Source of the DNA: Torreya grandis
Taxonomy: Eukaryota; Streptophyta; Pinopsida; Cupressales; Taxaceae
Reading direction: 5' to 3'
Assembly (NCBI GenBank): GCA_037957365.1
Contig: JARHVA010008365.1
Span: 438,696 to 502,695, forward strand
DNA: 64,000 bases
Within the stretch, counting starts at the first letter, position 1. The number at the start of each line of letters is the position of its first letter. Positions 23,679-36,639 of the stretch are shown here, one piece after another. The notes under the pieces are model-generated. The model searched no databases. It was not told the DNA's origin and saw only the letters and a program-made list of their open reading frames with translations. Made by a program: the position numbers and the translations under genes.

Positions 23679-24629
23679 CTATTGGATTACAACATTAGCC
23701 TTCTTTTCCTTTTTATTCCAGAACCTCTTTGGCTTGAGTTCTAGATGGATTTTATAACACTTAGACTCATCATGATTCTTCTTGCAGTGATTACAGAAAG
23801 GTTTTCCTTCTTTATTAATAGTGTAAATAGACTTACCCTTACCCTTTCTTTTACCTTTTCCTTTATTTTCAACTAGCTTTTGAGTTTTCTTTCCATAGCC
23901 TTCCTTGGTCATCTTACCCCAAGCTTCCATATGGGTAGATTTTACACAAACTTCATCAAGGTTATAAGGATTAAACATGAGAATAGTATGTCTGAAATAA
24001 CTATGCAAACCTCCAATATACTCCAACAATGTTTCTAAATTGTACAAAAAAATGCCCAACATTAATGCCTTCTTTCTAAACTCTTAAGTATAATCCTACA
24101 TGCTCTGACCTTTATTCTGTCTCAAAGTCTGCCAATCCATAGTAGCTTATTGCATATAAACTAAAGGATAAAATTGATTTCTCAGTTCAAAAACAAAATC
24201 ATTTTAGGAAGAAATTACCTTACCATGTTGTTTGAGGTCTTCTTGAATATTAATCTCCCACCAGATGAGTGTTTTCCCACTCATAAAGAGAGTATACAAT
24301 TGAATCTTGGCTTCCTCACTGAGAATATTCTGAATCCTACAATATATATCAATCTTCTTGACCCAGTTATCCAATTTATTTGCACTAAGCTCACCATTAT
24401 AAATTGGCAAATCAAATTTAACATCTAATCTCAAATGTGGGATAGTTTTACCATCTATAGAAGAGGAGGCCTTCATGGAAGGTGAATATGAAAGAGGAAT
24501 TTCTTCTATTTTAGCTTGATCTTCCTTTGCTTCTTTCCCCTTTCTATGTTCCTCATACATTTATTCAACCATATTTTTTATGTTGAGAAAGGCACGCTGG
24601 AATTCTATCTCAAACATGTCTACTCCCAT
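23679..24629 (-). pseudogene. Gag of the nested element
   Basis: Probable start at the ATG 24629-24627 (MGVDMFEIEFQRAF). After one stop, the frame 24204-24560 carries the gag core (FDLPIYNGELSANKLDNWVKK, IQLYTLFMSGKTLIWWE). A gap with frame loss follows. The frame 23679-24062 then continues with LEYIGGLHSYFRHTILMFNP and a zinc knuckle CNHCKKNHDESKC (C-X2-C-X3-H-X4-C, one residue short of the standard spacing). A Lys/Gly-rich basic stretch precedes the knuckle. The PBS and LTR lie upstream. Confidence 0.8.
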
Positions 24630-24771
24630 ATTTGATTATTGGCTTTCACATATTACACCAATTTTAGGATCAAACTCTACAAGTTCCCCTTCACCACATC
24701 TTGATCAAGACCTGGTTAACATACAATACTATTGTAATTTCCAGACAATATGTTAAATGATCTTGATCATA
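24630..24771 (-). other. Short leader of the nested element
   Basis: About 140 bases between PBS and the gag ATG, with no feature seen. Confidence 0.6.
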
Positions 24772-24784
24772 GGATCTGATACCA
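24772..24784 (-). promoter_or_regulatory. tRNA-Met-type primer-binding site
   Basis: The minus strand reads TGGTATCAGATCC three bases after the LTR end. The plant initiator-tRNA-Met PBS is TGGTATCAGAGC, so only the position after TGGTATCAGA differs. Confidence 0.85.
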
Positions 24785-24787
24785 AAC

Positions 24788-26430
24788 TGATCTAAAAATC
24801 CAAGTTATAAAAAGATTTACAGTCTGCTTGGATCAGATTTAAAATAAAATGAAATATTTTTATTTCCAATTTCCCCTTTTAAATAAATCCAAAAATTAAA
24901 TTATAAAACTTCCATAAATTTAATAAAGGAAATTGAAAGGATTTTTGATCACAGAGAGGAAATTAAAAACAACATATAAAATAGAAGATTTTTTTATGGG
25001 GTTCACTAAATGGCTATGTACCCAAGTCCACTCTATGAGTGTTCAATCTTATTAAAACCCTTTGATATTGATTAAAAAAAATCTCTCTGAGTAAATAATT
25101 ATTTTTTTACAACAAAATAAACCTCTTAGAGGTTCTGCTGCCTCTATATTTAGATATCTTCCCTCTATGCAAATCCACTGCTTCTCTACCAAAATATTAT
25201 TAACCTCTCTAAAATAACCTTGTAGTTATATCTATATTTCTCAATAATAATTCTATATGGGAAATAAAAAATTTCCCTAAGGTACTAAAATTTTTCTCAA
25301 ATTGAGATTTTTCCCATTTCAATAGCATGGTGTTGGCTCTTTAGGATTTCCTACTACATGTATTTGCTTTTGCTCTACAACTGATCAAAACCAAAAGCCA
25401 AAAATGGAGTTTCACATCATTAGCATATATATGAGCATGGATAATGGTGTATAATTAGTGCCAAAACTAATCCACACTATCATAAATAGAAAATAATTAA
25501 ACTTCTCCACATAATATGTTGAATAATCTTTGCTAGCTATGGACCTTTTGCCATCAATATTTATGCATATAACACATATCAAGAATCTTTGAGAAAATTT
25601 TAAAGAATTAAATTACCACATATTTTCCAATGTAGTAATAATAATAATTCCCACTTAAATGTAGAAACAATTCTTTAAAAAGATTCCATGCCAAGATTAA
25701 ATGCATGTTAAAACTTCTTAAACCAAGAATTATATTGATGCCAAGATCAAGATTTACATTTTGATTAATTCAAGATTTAATGCTTACTATTCCCATGCCA
25801 ATATGCCAAATGCATGCATATCTAGATTGGTGCTAAAATTCCATGTATGTAATTTTGAAGTCCCATGCTATTATGCCAACACAATGTGGTAGTTACTTTC
25901 TAGGCCATATCATGTGCATGCATAAGGTTAACACCATAAAAAAAGACTTGAATTTCTATGGAAGCATGCATGTAGCTTTTCTTTTCCATGGATAATGATT
26001 AATATGCATGTTTTTTTTTTTTAAATTATGACTTCATAAAGATTTCCATAAAAATGCCATGTGTCATGAGGATCTTTTTCTTTAAAGATAATCTTTATTT
26101 TATTTAAAGATAATCTTTATAATGGTACAAATTTTCTTTATTTTATTTTATTTTTAAAAAAGGGAATGAATATTTAATTAAAAATATATTTATTAATTTT
26201 TAATAAAAATATTAAAATATATAAATATTTAATTAAATATTTTAATAAAAATATATTTATTAATAAATAATAAATATATTATATTGGTAGCAATTTTTCA
26301 AAATTAATTATAAATGTTGTGGGTGGAGGTGTGGCATTATTAGCCAGATAATGTCCCACCTACATTCGTAGCACTAATTAAATATTGCCAATAATTAATC
26401 AAAATCTTTAGCAAGAAATCTTCTAAATCA
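24788..26430 (-). repeat. 5' LTR of the nested element
   Basis: 1643 bp, beginning TGATCTAAAAATCC and ending TAAATCA on the plus strand. It pairs with 18419-20133, carries the short TAA tract, and is followed by the TCATT duplication. Any promoter would lie here on the minus strand. I could not place a TATA box in the AT-rich 26100-26290. Confidence 0.9.
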
Positions 26431-26435
26431 TCATT
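26431..26435. repeat. Target-site duplication TCATT, right copy
   Basis: Matches 18414-18418 exactly. Confidence 0.85.
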
Positions 26436-28102
26436 GACACACTTTTCCTATGAACTATATCATTTCCCCCAACCTACCCTACTTTACCCATTTACCCATT
26501 ATGTTTCACCCTACAACATGACTACTACCTTAACATCCAACCTTAAACCATTACCTGTTAACCAACAATGTTACCCTTGACCTTAACATTCACTATTAGC
26601 TTCAAACTATTACCTATCAAACATAAACATTACCCTTGACATCACTTTTAACCAAACATTCAAAACATCTGACATTACCTAAACTCTAAACTCCTTCAAC
26701 ACTTTTCAGAAACATTTCCACCTCTTATCAACCACCAATGGTCATGGTGACCACCAACAGTCAGGTGACCAACCTACAATGGTCATTTATCGATCGTCAA
26801 TGGTCGGTAATGACCATCGATAGTCACTGTGTGTGACTGTTGATGGACCAAAAAAACCCTACCCTCCCATTAATCTACCTAAATACCAAATAATCCCTAC
26901 AATATTCTATAAATATCTACATCTACTACTCCCACTATACCCTACTTTTACCAAATTAATTAAACAATTATAGATTTCATCTCTCCAATCAAAACAAACA
27001 TTACCCAAAACTTAAAACCTTAGGTCAACAACAAAAATAATATACAAATAAAAAATTCAAATATGATTGCATTTACTAAAATCCAATCCACTCTACCAAT
27101 TCAATGTGGTACTTACCTCATTCCTTGACCACCATCAAGGATGAACCTTGAGACCCACTGTTTGGCCACATGCCCTACCTCACCCACCCTACATCCTCAT
27201 CGATCCAACCTATAGCACATGAAATCAACCTGACCCAATCAACTACTAGGAAATGCTATCACAATTCTCTCACTAAATGCCAAGAAGTAAATTGCACAAG
27301 TCAAAAAATGCTTGAGTGAAGTGGACCATGGTGGTGCTTTTTGTCTTCACCTTATTAGGGCTGACACCTGATCATTGACAATCAGGGTGATCACCAAAAG
27401 TCGACCCTAAGATCAACCCTAACCATCAATGGCCATCCTTTCAAGTTATATCCTCCAAACAAACAACTTTTTATACAATGTTTTTTCACCCTAAACCTAA
27501 TCCAATACCCACCATATTAAATTACCTTCTCCAACAACCATGATCAATCATGTCACCTCACCATTGACCATTTTCTCCCCCTTGGTTCATGTTTTATGAT
27601 GACCTTACCTTGGTCCTTTTTACTACACTAACTAAATTTCCAAATTAAACATATTGAACTTGCACTACCTTGCACACACCCAACCAATTCATGTTTTCAT
27701 GAGAGCACTTCCTATCTTGGACACCCAAAAAAACACTAACCTTTTCTAGGATACTTGATTTTAAAAGTTTAACCCAAATATCACATACGATCACATGGTC
27801 CACTTATCACTTATCTTTCTAGTACTAACCTTAATTTTTACCAATAATGACAACCTAGTCAATGCATAATAATGGCTATCATACATAGTCACACTTTATG
27901 CATATGTTTGCACTTTAGTGCCCAACCTTTCAACTACCAACTCAACACCAACTTAGTCATTTATCAAACCTATAACCAATTGTATTTCATGACATCGACT
28001 TCCGGTTTGAGGGTAAACACCTCCTCCCATGCTTGGCGAAGCCAAACTTTCAACCCACACTCTTTTTTTTATTTTACCACTTGCTGATATAAATTGCATA
28101 AC
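26436..28102 (+). other. Resumed 3' region of the Tat element
   Basis: Continuation of the host Tat element after the nested insertion. It contains a dense cluster of GATGGTCA-type dyad motifs at about 26735-26840 and more at 27375-27440, the same motif that occurs in the LTRs. The minus-strand start of the PMD frame, if it had one, would be here, but I could not read it. The open frame 27872-28087 ends in low-complexity sequence and is not supported. Confidence 0.5.
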
Positions 28103-28116
28103 AAAAAGGGGAAAAA
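28103..28116 (+). promoter_or_regulatory. Polypurine tract of the Tat/Ogre-like element
   Basis: AAAAAGGGGAAAAA directly before TGTAGACACTT, the start of the 3' LTR. This fixes the LTR start at 28117 and the element's plus orientation. Confidence 0.8.
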
Positions 28117-29450
28117 TGTAGACACTTAAAAACTACACACAAAGGTACTAGATGTTGAAATACGCTTAAAATACCTCGAGAGCCCTTAGGGACTCTTTCA
28201 CAACCCTTCAATCATAAAACCTAAGTTAGGTTAGATAATTAGCTAATTGGCTCACTAATTCACGTTGACCAAACTTTACCTTTGACCCTTAGCTACCGAA
28301 GATCACCCTAATCATTGATGGTTAGGCTTGACATCTAATGGTTAGGTTTCCATCACCTAAATATTCAAACTCTAGTCAACTCCATCTTGATTTTTATAAT
28401 TAGCTCATCTAATTCATGTGTGAACCAATGCATGCAAAAATTAAATTAAAATTGTTTGCTAGACGTCTTGTTAATATATTATTGCACCTCTCCTTCTTTC
28501 CTATAAGAATTGAGGAAGAGAGGGTGAATCTAGATCCAGAATCAAGCAATCGTCATCCTCATCTAGGCCTAGAGCCTCTTACATCAACATTCTCTTTTTT
28601 AGGTATTCTCCTAGTGAACCAACAAGTTAGATATGGGTCCAAAATGATACCATCCATCAGCTTATATCTAAGTAATATTACTCTACCAAAATTGCTTCAA
28701 GATCCACCAATACCTCAACCCTTCTTTAGATTAAAAGCCAACAAGATAATTATCTATTTTCACTAATTAACTACTTTGCTTCTATTTTACAGCCAACCCA
28801 GCCCAAACCCATCTCTTAGAATTCTATTTTGTGACCTTGTCAAAACAAACTTTTCTTGACTATGCCCAACCCATAGTAACCATCGATGGTCTTCCCCAAC
28901 CACCGATGGTCACTCTAACCATCAATGGCCACCCCAACCACTGATAGTCACTATGTGATAAAATAACAAGCTATTTTCACCCACTAGACCTTAACCAAAA
29001 CTTAGTTTTAGATTGTCTGCCTGAACATAAAACCCTACCCTATTTTTTGGACCATACCTGATTCATTTAACATTGATATAAATCTATTTATTACTATAAT
29101 TATTCAACTTCACCTATTCATTTATCAATCACTTCTTCTTTTTTATTTTAGTATCTCCTGTGATATATGCAAGTACTTTATCTTTCTCTTTTAGAACTTG
29201 ATTGTTTAAAAGTGTGGATTGATAGCCTCCAAATAAGATCATGCTTCTTAGATCTATCTTGTTAGGAAATACACCCTATTATATAACTAATCAATCATTT
29301 GATTTAGTGATTTATTATCTATAGGTCATTTCTCCCAAACTAAAGAGGAGTATCTACAACCATTTAGATCAATGCGTGCATAACATGTCAGGTTTTTCTA
29401 CCATACCCCTCTCAAGTTTATTTTCTCTTCATTCTAAAGAACATAAGTGA
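28117..29450 (+). repeat. 3' LTR of the Tat/Ogre-like element
   Basis: Pairs with 4181-5515. It keeps the terminal TG lost in the left copy. Dyad motifs recur at 28300-28345 and 28876-28950, including a perfect ACCATCGATGGT at 28879-28890. The end is uncertain: similarity to the left copy fades after CATAAG near 29446. The frame 28416-28766 is fortuitous. Confidence 0.7.
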
Positions 29451-29643
29451 AATTTATCCTTAATAGTTTCAATAAGACAAATAGGATAAACCATATGTTT
29501 TATAACATTTAAAACATTGATGAATTTTTAGGACTTCACACTTGATAATAATTTAGACATTTGGTTCGACATAAGTGTCACTATGTGGGATGCAAGTGTT
29601 TGATAGGATTGTAAGTTGTTGAGGATCTGAAATAGATAATGAA

Positions 29644-29647
<4 letters not shown>

Positions 29648-29724
<77 letters not shown>
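29648..29724. repeat. (TA)n microsatellite
   Basis: About 38 uninterrupted TA dinucleotides. The Ile-Tyr open frame over it is an artefact. Confidence 0.95.
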
Positions 29725-29725
<1 letters not shown>

Positions 29726-29902
29726 ATTTTTAATATTTTTGTACATTGTAATAGATCTAGTTTATCAGAATTGATAGGTTTGAACCAAAATTTAAGGAAT
29801 TCGGCATAGTGAGATTGTGAATGCAAGACTTTCACTTGTAGGGAGGTATAGAAATAAAATATAGAGCCCTGATAGGTATTTATAAAATTTATAACATTGA
29901 GA

Positions 29903-30709
29903 TGATATATAAATCAAATTTTGCTATCTAAAACAAGTCATGATAACCTCATAGTTTCATAAGTATTAGTCTATACAATCTTCTTCTATAAGTCATGTGA
30001 AGGTGTGAAAATGTGACACGTTGATCGGTAGAGTCAAGTCACTACATGAAATGTTGCAAAGTAGTGTGAATAAGTGAAAAGACCTAAGAATGCATAATAA
30101 GTAAGAAGCTTGATTATGAATGTTGTCAATTTATAAGAAGATATGTAGACTCTTGAGACAAATATCACGAAGTTAGCAATCATAAATTCATAGAGTTGAC
30201 TAAGTAAAATATGATAAAGTGTGAAATAAAATATAGATACAACTTAAATTTCATTTAACTAAGCATAAACTTATGTGACCAGGCATAAATAGGTGTGATA
30301 TACTACAAATAAGTGTGAGGAAAACATATGATTAGATCCTCGAGCTTGCATAACATAGGATAAAAGATCCAAGGTCTAAATTTTGAAAGAAATTAATTGT
30401 AAAACTTGTTAAAATAAATTTATAATGAGGCCTTCCTTTGTCAATGATTTCTATAGTATAAGATGACTTAATGTAGAACATCCTTCCATCAACATCTTTG
30501 TGTTATGTATTCAAATCTTAGTTGAAATATTATAAGTGAAAATGGATAAACATGGATGTTTGAATGATACATTTAATTCAAAAATTAATAAATTATGAAG
30601 TGCACATCAACTTAAACTAAAATTTTGATAAACAAGTAATAGCTAAGATAAATTCATTCAGATTAAAAAATAGGGTTTATATTTCAACTAGAAAGGGGTG
30701 TGTTGGCCA
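29903..30709. repeat. Direct repeat A, copy 1 (possible LTR)
   Basis: Aligns with 35768-36562. Shared landmarks in order are AACCTCATAG, GTGTGAAAATGTGA, GTCAAGTCACTACAT, AAATAAAATATA, CATTTAATTCAAA and GTGTTGG near the end. The copies are heavily diverged. TG starts and CA ends are possible, so these may be LTRs, but I saw no convincing PBS or PPT. Confidence 0.55.
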
Positions 30710-32839
30710 AAAAATGGTGAATTCTATGGGGAAAACACTATCAACTATTTATAACTAAGAATTTATGGTTTTAACTTAGATAATTCCAAATGGAAAATGG
30801 GAGGGAATTTCACATTATTAGATAAAAATTAAACATTTGGGTTAGTGTCAACATACAAAAAACTAAGTTTTATGACCTTCGAAAATCCCACATTTATGTG
30901 AAGAGTGGTTCATGCACCTTTACTTTGAGGTTCCTGATATAGCATAGGAGTAACCTTCATGCTTTAAATTTTTGAAAGGTGATTTATTTTATTATTAATT
31001 AGTTGAATAAGATTGGGGAAGTGATGGAGATAACTCCTTAGGGTCTCAATCTTTACTTACTCAATTTTGTCAATCAGGCTTACAGCCTAATCTCTTTTTC
31101 TCAACTTGGATTTTATGGATTTATAATGGAAACCAAGTGTTTTGATGATAAAAATAATTTTTATTAGGTCATATATGCCATAAATATCAATTATCATACC
31201 TTATATCCTTTTTGTTAAACATGAAAATTGCCTCTATTACCCCTATCTAGGCCTAATTAAGGTATGCAAGCTTTCAAACATTAGCAATTAAATATAAAAA
31301 ATTAAACCAAAAAATATAATTGGATCCTTTTGTAATAATTGAACAAGACCCTTGTATACAAACTTTTTGGCAATTTAGCCAAGTCAACTAAGAGAAAATT
31401 GACTTTCTAGTTCTTATCAACACTATACTCTTAACCACTATAGGCATGTTAAGAACCCAGACAATTATTTTAAGATATAATGGTATTTATAGAGTATGAA
31501 ACCCATTAAATAATGTTTTCACCATACTTAATAAATTGTGTACCAGTATTCATAGTTTAAATTTGGTTTGTTTAGGTTAAAATAGAATTTTGTGGTCTAA
31601 AACTCCTCTTTAGGGTTTTACCAAGGTACAAGACCCAAGAGGTAACAAAGTCACTTTATTTTCTTGTTAATAAATTTAAAAACTTAATTTATCTTATCTA
31701 TGGTCCCTAAAAATATTTATCAACTCTTAAAAACATTTATAATCTCCAAACTACTAAAAACATGTGAAATACAACCCTTTTTTAGTCGATTATGTACATA
31801 AATGGTTAAACACATACCTATAAACTTGTGATATGACCTTAAACATACAATAATTAAAGAAAAAAGAATATTTAATTTGAATCATATATTTAAATAAGTA
31901 TAAAAATATTATATAATTCAAAATCCAATCATTTTATTCATGAAAAAGCTTACAAATTCTATCTTAGAACTATGTATTTTCTTCACAGACCCCTTTTCTA
32001 CACATAATTCTCTATTATTTCCCACTAAAATAAAATTTCTATTCCCTTGGTTCATGTTATTCACATCCTCTATAAAATTATATAAGATAATCTCATCTCC
32101 AAGCTTAGTATAATTTTAATTTATTCCCCAATATTCTCTCAAACAGACTTGACAAGCTTGGCAAATGCTAAAATTGACTCTTCCAACATAATTTACAACT
32201 AGATCAATGTAAAAATATGGAATTTTAAAAATTAAAAGATTGATTATTATTAAAAAGACACCTAAATTAATTACACAAACCATTTTGATAATCTTATAAG
32301 TACCATGATACTTGACACACTTGTAAACCCCTTAAACAAGTTAAAATTTTGAATTATGATTTTGGTATGAAAATATAAAATATTAAATGACATCTTAAGA
32401 AAAAATAAAGCATGATATGATATTAATATTGAATCTATAAGACTCATAATACCATGTAAAACCTATAAATAATGAAAATCAACTTTTTGCAATGATGTAG
32501 CTGCATCAGACTACCAGGATACAAAAGAGTCATTCATGGGATCTTACTCATGAGTTATTATATGTTGCTACGATACTTATTGATGTATAAAGGTGACATC
32601 GATGTTGAGTATTAAATTTAATGGTCCTAATACTTGACCAAATAGTGAAGATATTCTTGTTTCCTTGTATTATTTATCACTTTTTTATCTATGATAGCTT
32701 CAAGTTTCTTTGGTTGTCTTTTTGGAAATTGGTTCTCCTAATGGATGATAAGATAATCCTTTCCTTCATGTGTTATTTATGAGTTCTATCCTCCTCTATA
32801 TGTATATATAAACTACATTAAATATTGGTGAGATTAAAA
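30710..32839. other. AT-rich unassigned sequence between A copies
   Basis: No readable domain or ordered repeat on either strand. The part from about 32500 to 32840 lies just downstream, on the minus strand, of the integrase fragment and may be that element's 3' end. Confidence 0.4.
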
Positions 32840-33644
32840 TATAACTTAGAATTTCAAATTCATAGGCATTATCTATAAATTTTCTAATGACCTTATAAGG
32901 TCCAATCTTTTTCATTTTTATCTTATTGTATTCCCATTTAAAAAATCTTTCCTTTCCTATGTGAACAATTAAAAGATACCCTACTTAAAAATTGACTTAT
33001 TTTATTTTCAAATCATCATTATTTTTATACTTGAACTCACCTCTAGTTTTTGCTTTACATGTTCTTCAAGTTCTTGTATGATTGTTGTAAATTCCTCTCC
33101 TAATGCACTTCTTTATTAATTTCCCAAGTGTATCAACTCATACACTCCACTTTGATGAATGTCATACACAATTTTAAAGTTATTATATAATTTACTTCTA
33201 TTTTATGAGTCATTATAAACAAATTAAGCTTGTTCTAGTAATTGATTCCACTGCTTGGGTTGGTCACTTGTCAAGTTTTTTAGGATGTTACCATGACTTA
33301 TATTGACTATTTTAGTCTAACCATTAGTTTGAAGATGCGCAACTAAATTGAAAATTAGATTTTTTCCCATAAGTTTCCAAAGAGTTATCTAAAAATGATT
33401 CAAAAAATTAGTGTCTATTTAAAACAATGCTCTTAGGAATACCATGCAATCTAACTACCTCTTTGAAGATAAGATTAGCAATATGAGTGGCATCACTTGT
33501 TTTGGTACATGCTATGAAATGAGCCATCTTGGAAAATATATCTACTACCTCAAAGATTGAATAATTACCTTTTTGAGTTATAGGGAGTCCATAAATACAT
33601 AATTGATATAATTGGTAATTTTTTTTACAGTTTACATGATTCAA
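32840..33644 (-). pseudogene. Integrase core and C-terminus of a second Ty3/gypsy chromovirus-like element
   Basis: Minus-strand fragment. The frame 33408-33644 reads [26 protein letters not shown] (catalytic Asp present in VVD), then [27 protein letters not shown]. The following DRD is changed to NRH. Further down are NISHGNILKNLTSDQPKQWN (SLGNLLR..v...p.qWD), LLEQA*FVYNDS (AEFAYN) and, near 32870-32960, KERFFKWEYNKIKMKKIGPYKV, the post-core region. This resembles conifer IFG7-type and other chromovirus integrases. RT and gag are missing, so this is a truncated copy, different from the nested element. Confidence 0.77.
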
Positions 33645-35767
33645 ATATACACTTGGGACATAATATTATACATTTAACATTGATATTCATAGATTTAGGA
33701 CAATTTTTTTTAGATTTATGACAAATATTATACAAATTTATAGAGCATAGGTTAAATTTTTATGGATACTTTAGCTTAAGACAAATTATAGGTGCATATT
33801 CCATGAAATGCATCACATTACATACACATATTCAAACTATTTACCAACATGAACAAATTTTACTAAGATGCACTGATTTTACCAAGACACACCAATTAAG
33901 ACTTTATCTATATATAGTAGTTAGATCATTTGATTAGTGTAGTAAATATCCAATGCCCTAAATATCCATAGTAATACTCCCTATTTTTTAGGCTGATACA
34001 GTTACACTATTTTAAATTGGATAGATTGGCTAGATTATATATACACTTGAGTTGTGTGATTGAGATTCAATGATCTCAATGACCATGTCATAACTCACCC
34101 TTACACCAAATTTTGGCATGATCACCCTCAAATATCCCTCTTCACATATTAAATGTTTGGTTGTGAACCTCTCTCTCCAATGATTCAATAAGTAAGCATC
34201 ATTACCAAACCAAAGTACAAAGGGATAAAATAGTTGCATCAACAAATAAGGAATACTAAAAAAAAATCAAGTTGTTGTACACACCAAGGTACACATTTAA
34301 TTATTTTAACCTATTAATTTCATCCTTATACATTACTACATTAAAGTGGGGGGGAATATAAATACTAAAATATGATTTAAATGGCATCTTAGTCTTGTAC
34401 ACTTGAAAAATACCAATAATGGCTCTACCCTTTAGTTCATGATATTTTCATTATAAAAATGCTCACATTTACCATATCACTATGCCTAATTTATTATCTT
34501 ATATTCTTACCTTAATACTCTAATGACATAGATCACATGTATCCTAAAATATTCATAAAACATTATTATTATCTTTCACATACAATAATAGATCCTCAAC
34601 AAATTTCTACCCTATAGGACACTTGCATCCATATTGGGAGACTAGAATCCATGTTAGGACACTAGCATCCATGTTAAGATATTAACATCAACACTAGTGT
34701 CCCAAATTTGAAATTGGTGTTCCTACATTGTAAACTATCAAATTTTCAAATATTTCAAAATTTATGGGTCAGCCTATTTATATCATTTAACCCCCCTTTG
34801 AGATTATTTCAAAAGGTATGGTATAAATACAAATTAAGGCATACTCATTATTCATATAGAAAAATACCAAGCAAGAACCTATCAAAGTCACACATAATAA
34901 TTTTCACAATAGAGTTATACTACCTTATTCTTCCATATTTCCTTATCAATCATAAGAATAGTCATCTCACCAGTATGAAGCATTCATAGAACAATCCATG
35001 ATTAGTATTTTTCAAGTTACAAGATAAGTCACTACATGTACTTGTATATAACATATTAGACCATTGTTCACACACACTCCAACACAATGGGGAAAAACAT
35101 ATTTGTTTGAGTCCCTATTTAGATTATATGGTTATGTAGGAAGTGTTCATTGGAAGAGTGGTAATTTATATTAGCTCAACTTCACTTAATCACATTAACT
35201 ATTATTTTTCAAGGTGACATGCCCTAATTAGATGACCTAATGTTTTAAGCTAAACACTAACATATACAACCTATTCACACAATTTGAGTAGATAATTTTT
35301 AAGGTGATAATGAACCCTAAAAGCATAGGTGTTCATTTCATAAAATATTATGTATTGTAATCTAGATACAAGTGTTTAAATTAAGATAGAAGTATCGACA
35401 CTAGTATCCCAGTTGATAGAGAGCTAAATTTTAGAATCTGATGAAGAGACAAAAATCATCAATCTATATTCTTATGAAAAAATAACATTCAAATATACCT
35501 ACACATAAGTAAATAAGATAAATATTGTTTCTTGTTTGTATTTTGACTTTTATAATATTGATTGGCATTGTACTTTTCCATATTTAGCATATTTTCAAAT
35601 TTAAATTATTTATTAGAATATTAATAATCTAAATTCATTTAATTATCCTAATTTTAGAATATTTTATTAATATTATATTAGGATATTATCTTAACCATTA
35701 TATCCTTATCTTATTCCAAAAAGGGTTAAACTACCTTATTGAAGATACCTATGATGGAATGTGAGGC
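33645..35767. other. Unassigned sequence between integrase fragment and repeat A copy 2
   Basis: The RT and RNase H expected upstream of the integrase are not recognisable. A 71-residue minus-strand frame at 34030-34245 (MLMQLFYPFVLWFGNDAYLL...) matches nothing I know. A triplicated ACTAGCATCC/ATGTTAGGA-like phrase occurs at 34615-34695. Confidence 0.35.
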
Positions 35768-36562
35768 TGTAACTATAAACTAGAAAGTTGGCAATATGTG
35801 ATCACCTCATAGTTTTTCAAGTGTTAGGCTTTGTGATATTATTATGTAAGTCATAAAAATGTGTGAAAATGTGATGCATCAATTGGGAAAGTCAAGTCAC
35901 TACATTGATATTATTCAAATCAGTGTGATATAGTGTGAAAACCTACAAATGCATGACAATCAGCTAGCTTTAGTTTAGATGTTGCAAAGATATGTAGATT
36001 CTTGTGACAAATGTAATGAAGCTAGTAAGTGATAGTTAATATAATATATTAAGTAAAAGATGATCAATTGTGAAATAAAATATATATCCAATTTAAATTT
36101 CATGTGACTAAGAATAAACTTGTGTAACTATGCATGAATAGGTGTGATAGACTATGAGTAAATGTGAGGAAATACTGTGAGTATATCCTCAATCTTGCAT
36201 AATAGAGGAGACAAGATCCAAGGTCAAAATTTTAAAGGAAATTACTATTTTAACTTGAAATAATAAATTTCCAATGATGCCTTCCTTTGTCTATGATTTC
36301 AATATTATAAGGCAACCTAATGTAACATGTCCTTCCATCAACATATCTATGCTTTATGTTTAAATATAATTAATTGAAATATTATAAGTCAAAAGCAACA
36401 AAAAGGAAGATTTAAAGATACATTTAATTCAAACATTAATAAAATATTAAATGCACATCATATTTAAACTCAAGTTTTTAATCAACATGTACTGGTTAAG
36501 AGTGATTCATTTAGATCTTAAAAGGGTTTCCCTATTTCAAATAAAATGGGATGTGTTGGACA
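35768..36562. repeat. Direct repeat A, copy 2 (possible LTR)
   Basis: Partner of 29903-30709, in the same orientation and about 5.9 kb away. It ends near GATGTGTTGGACA where copy 1 has GTGTGTTGGCCA. Confidence 0.55.
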
Positions 36563-36639
36563 CAACACAAGCCTATGATTCATCCAGATCTGGAACTATT
36601 TATATATGTAAAATGTCACTAATGTTAGTCTTGGGGTGT

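Larger units (their letters stand above)
18419..26430 (-). mobile_element. Complete but inactive Ty3/gypsy chromovirus-like element, nested
   Basis: An 8.0-kb minus-strand element inside the Tat element. All boundary signals agree: TGATC..CA LTRs (18419-20133 and 24788-26430), TCATT duplications on both sides, a tRNA-Met-type PBS (24772-24784) beside the upstream LTR, and a polypurine tract (minus-strand GTGGGGAGGAA) beside the downstream one. Domain order on the minus strand is gag, protease, RT, RNase H, integrase, C-terminal chromodomain-like tail. Catalytic residues are lost in protease (DIR for DSG) and RT (YLDG for YLDD). It landed in the antisense PMD frame, so it is younger than the Tat element. 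Confidence 0.9.
4181..29450 (+). mobile_element. Giant Tat/Ogre-like Ty3/gypsy retrotransposon, decayed, with a nested insertion
   Basis: Two direct copies of a roughly 1.33-kb LTR (4181-5515 and 28117-29450) bracket plus-strand gag, protease, RT, RNase H, a second archaeal-type RNase H and integrase, in that order. After integrase comes a long 3' region with an antisense PMD frame. Subtracting the nested element at 18419-26430 and its duplicated 5 bp leaves about 17 kb, which is large even for a Ty3/gypsy element and within the Ogre size range. The second RNase H and the protease style place it in the Tat clade. The left LTR starts TATAGACAC where the right starts TGTAGACAC. I could not identify a clear PBS or target-site duplication. 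Confidence 0.72.

Noticed and set aside
29562..29566. GGTTC as the right target-site duplication of the Tat element (GGTTC also at 4176-4180)
   Set aside because: It lies about 110 bases beyond where LTR similarity ends and is not preceded by CA.
29581..29835. Minus-strand Ile-Tyr repeat protein
   Set aside because: Translation of the (TA)n microsatellite.
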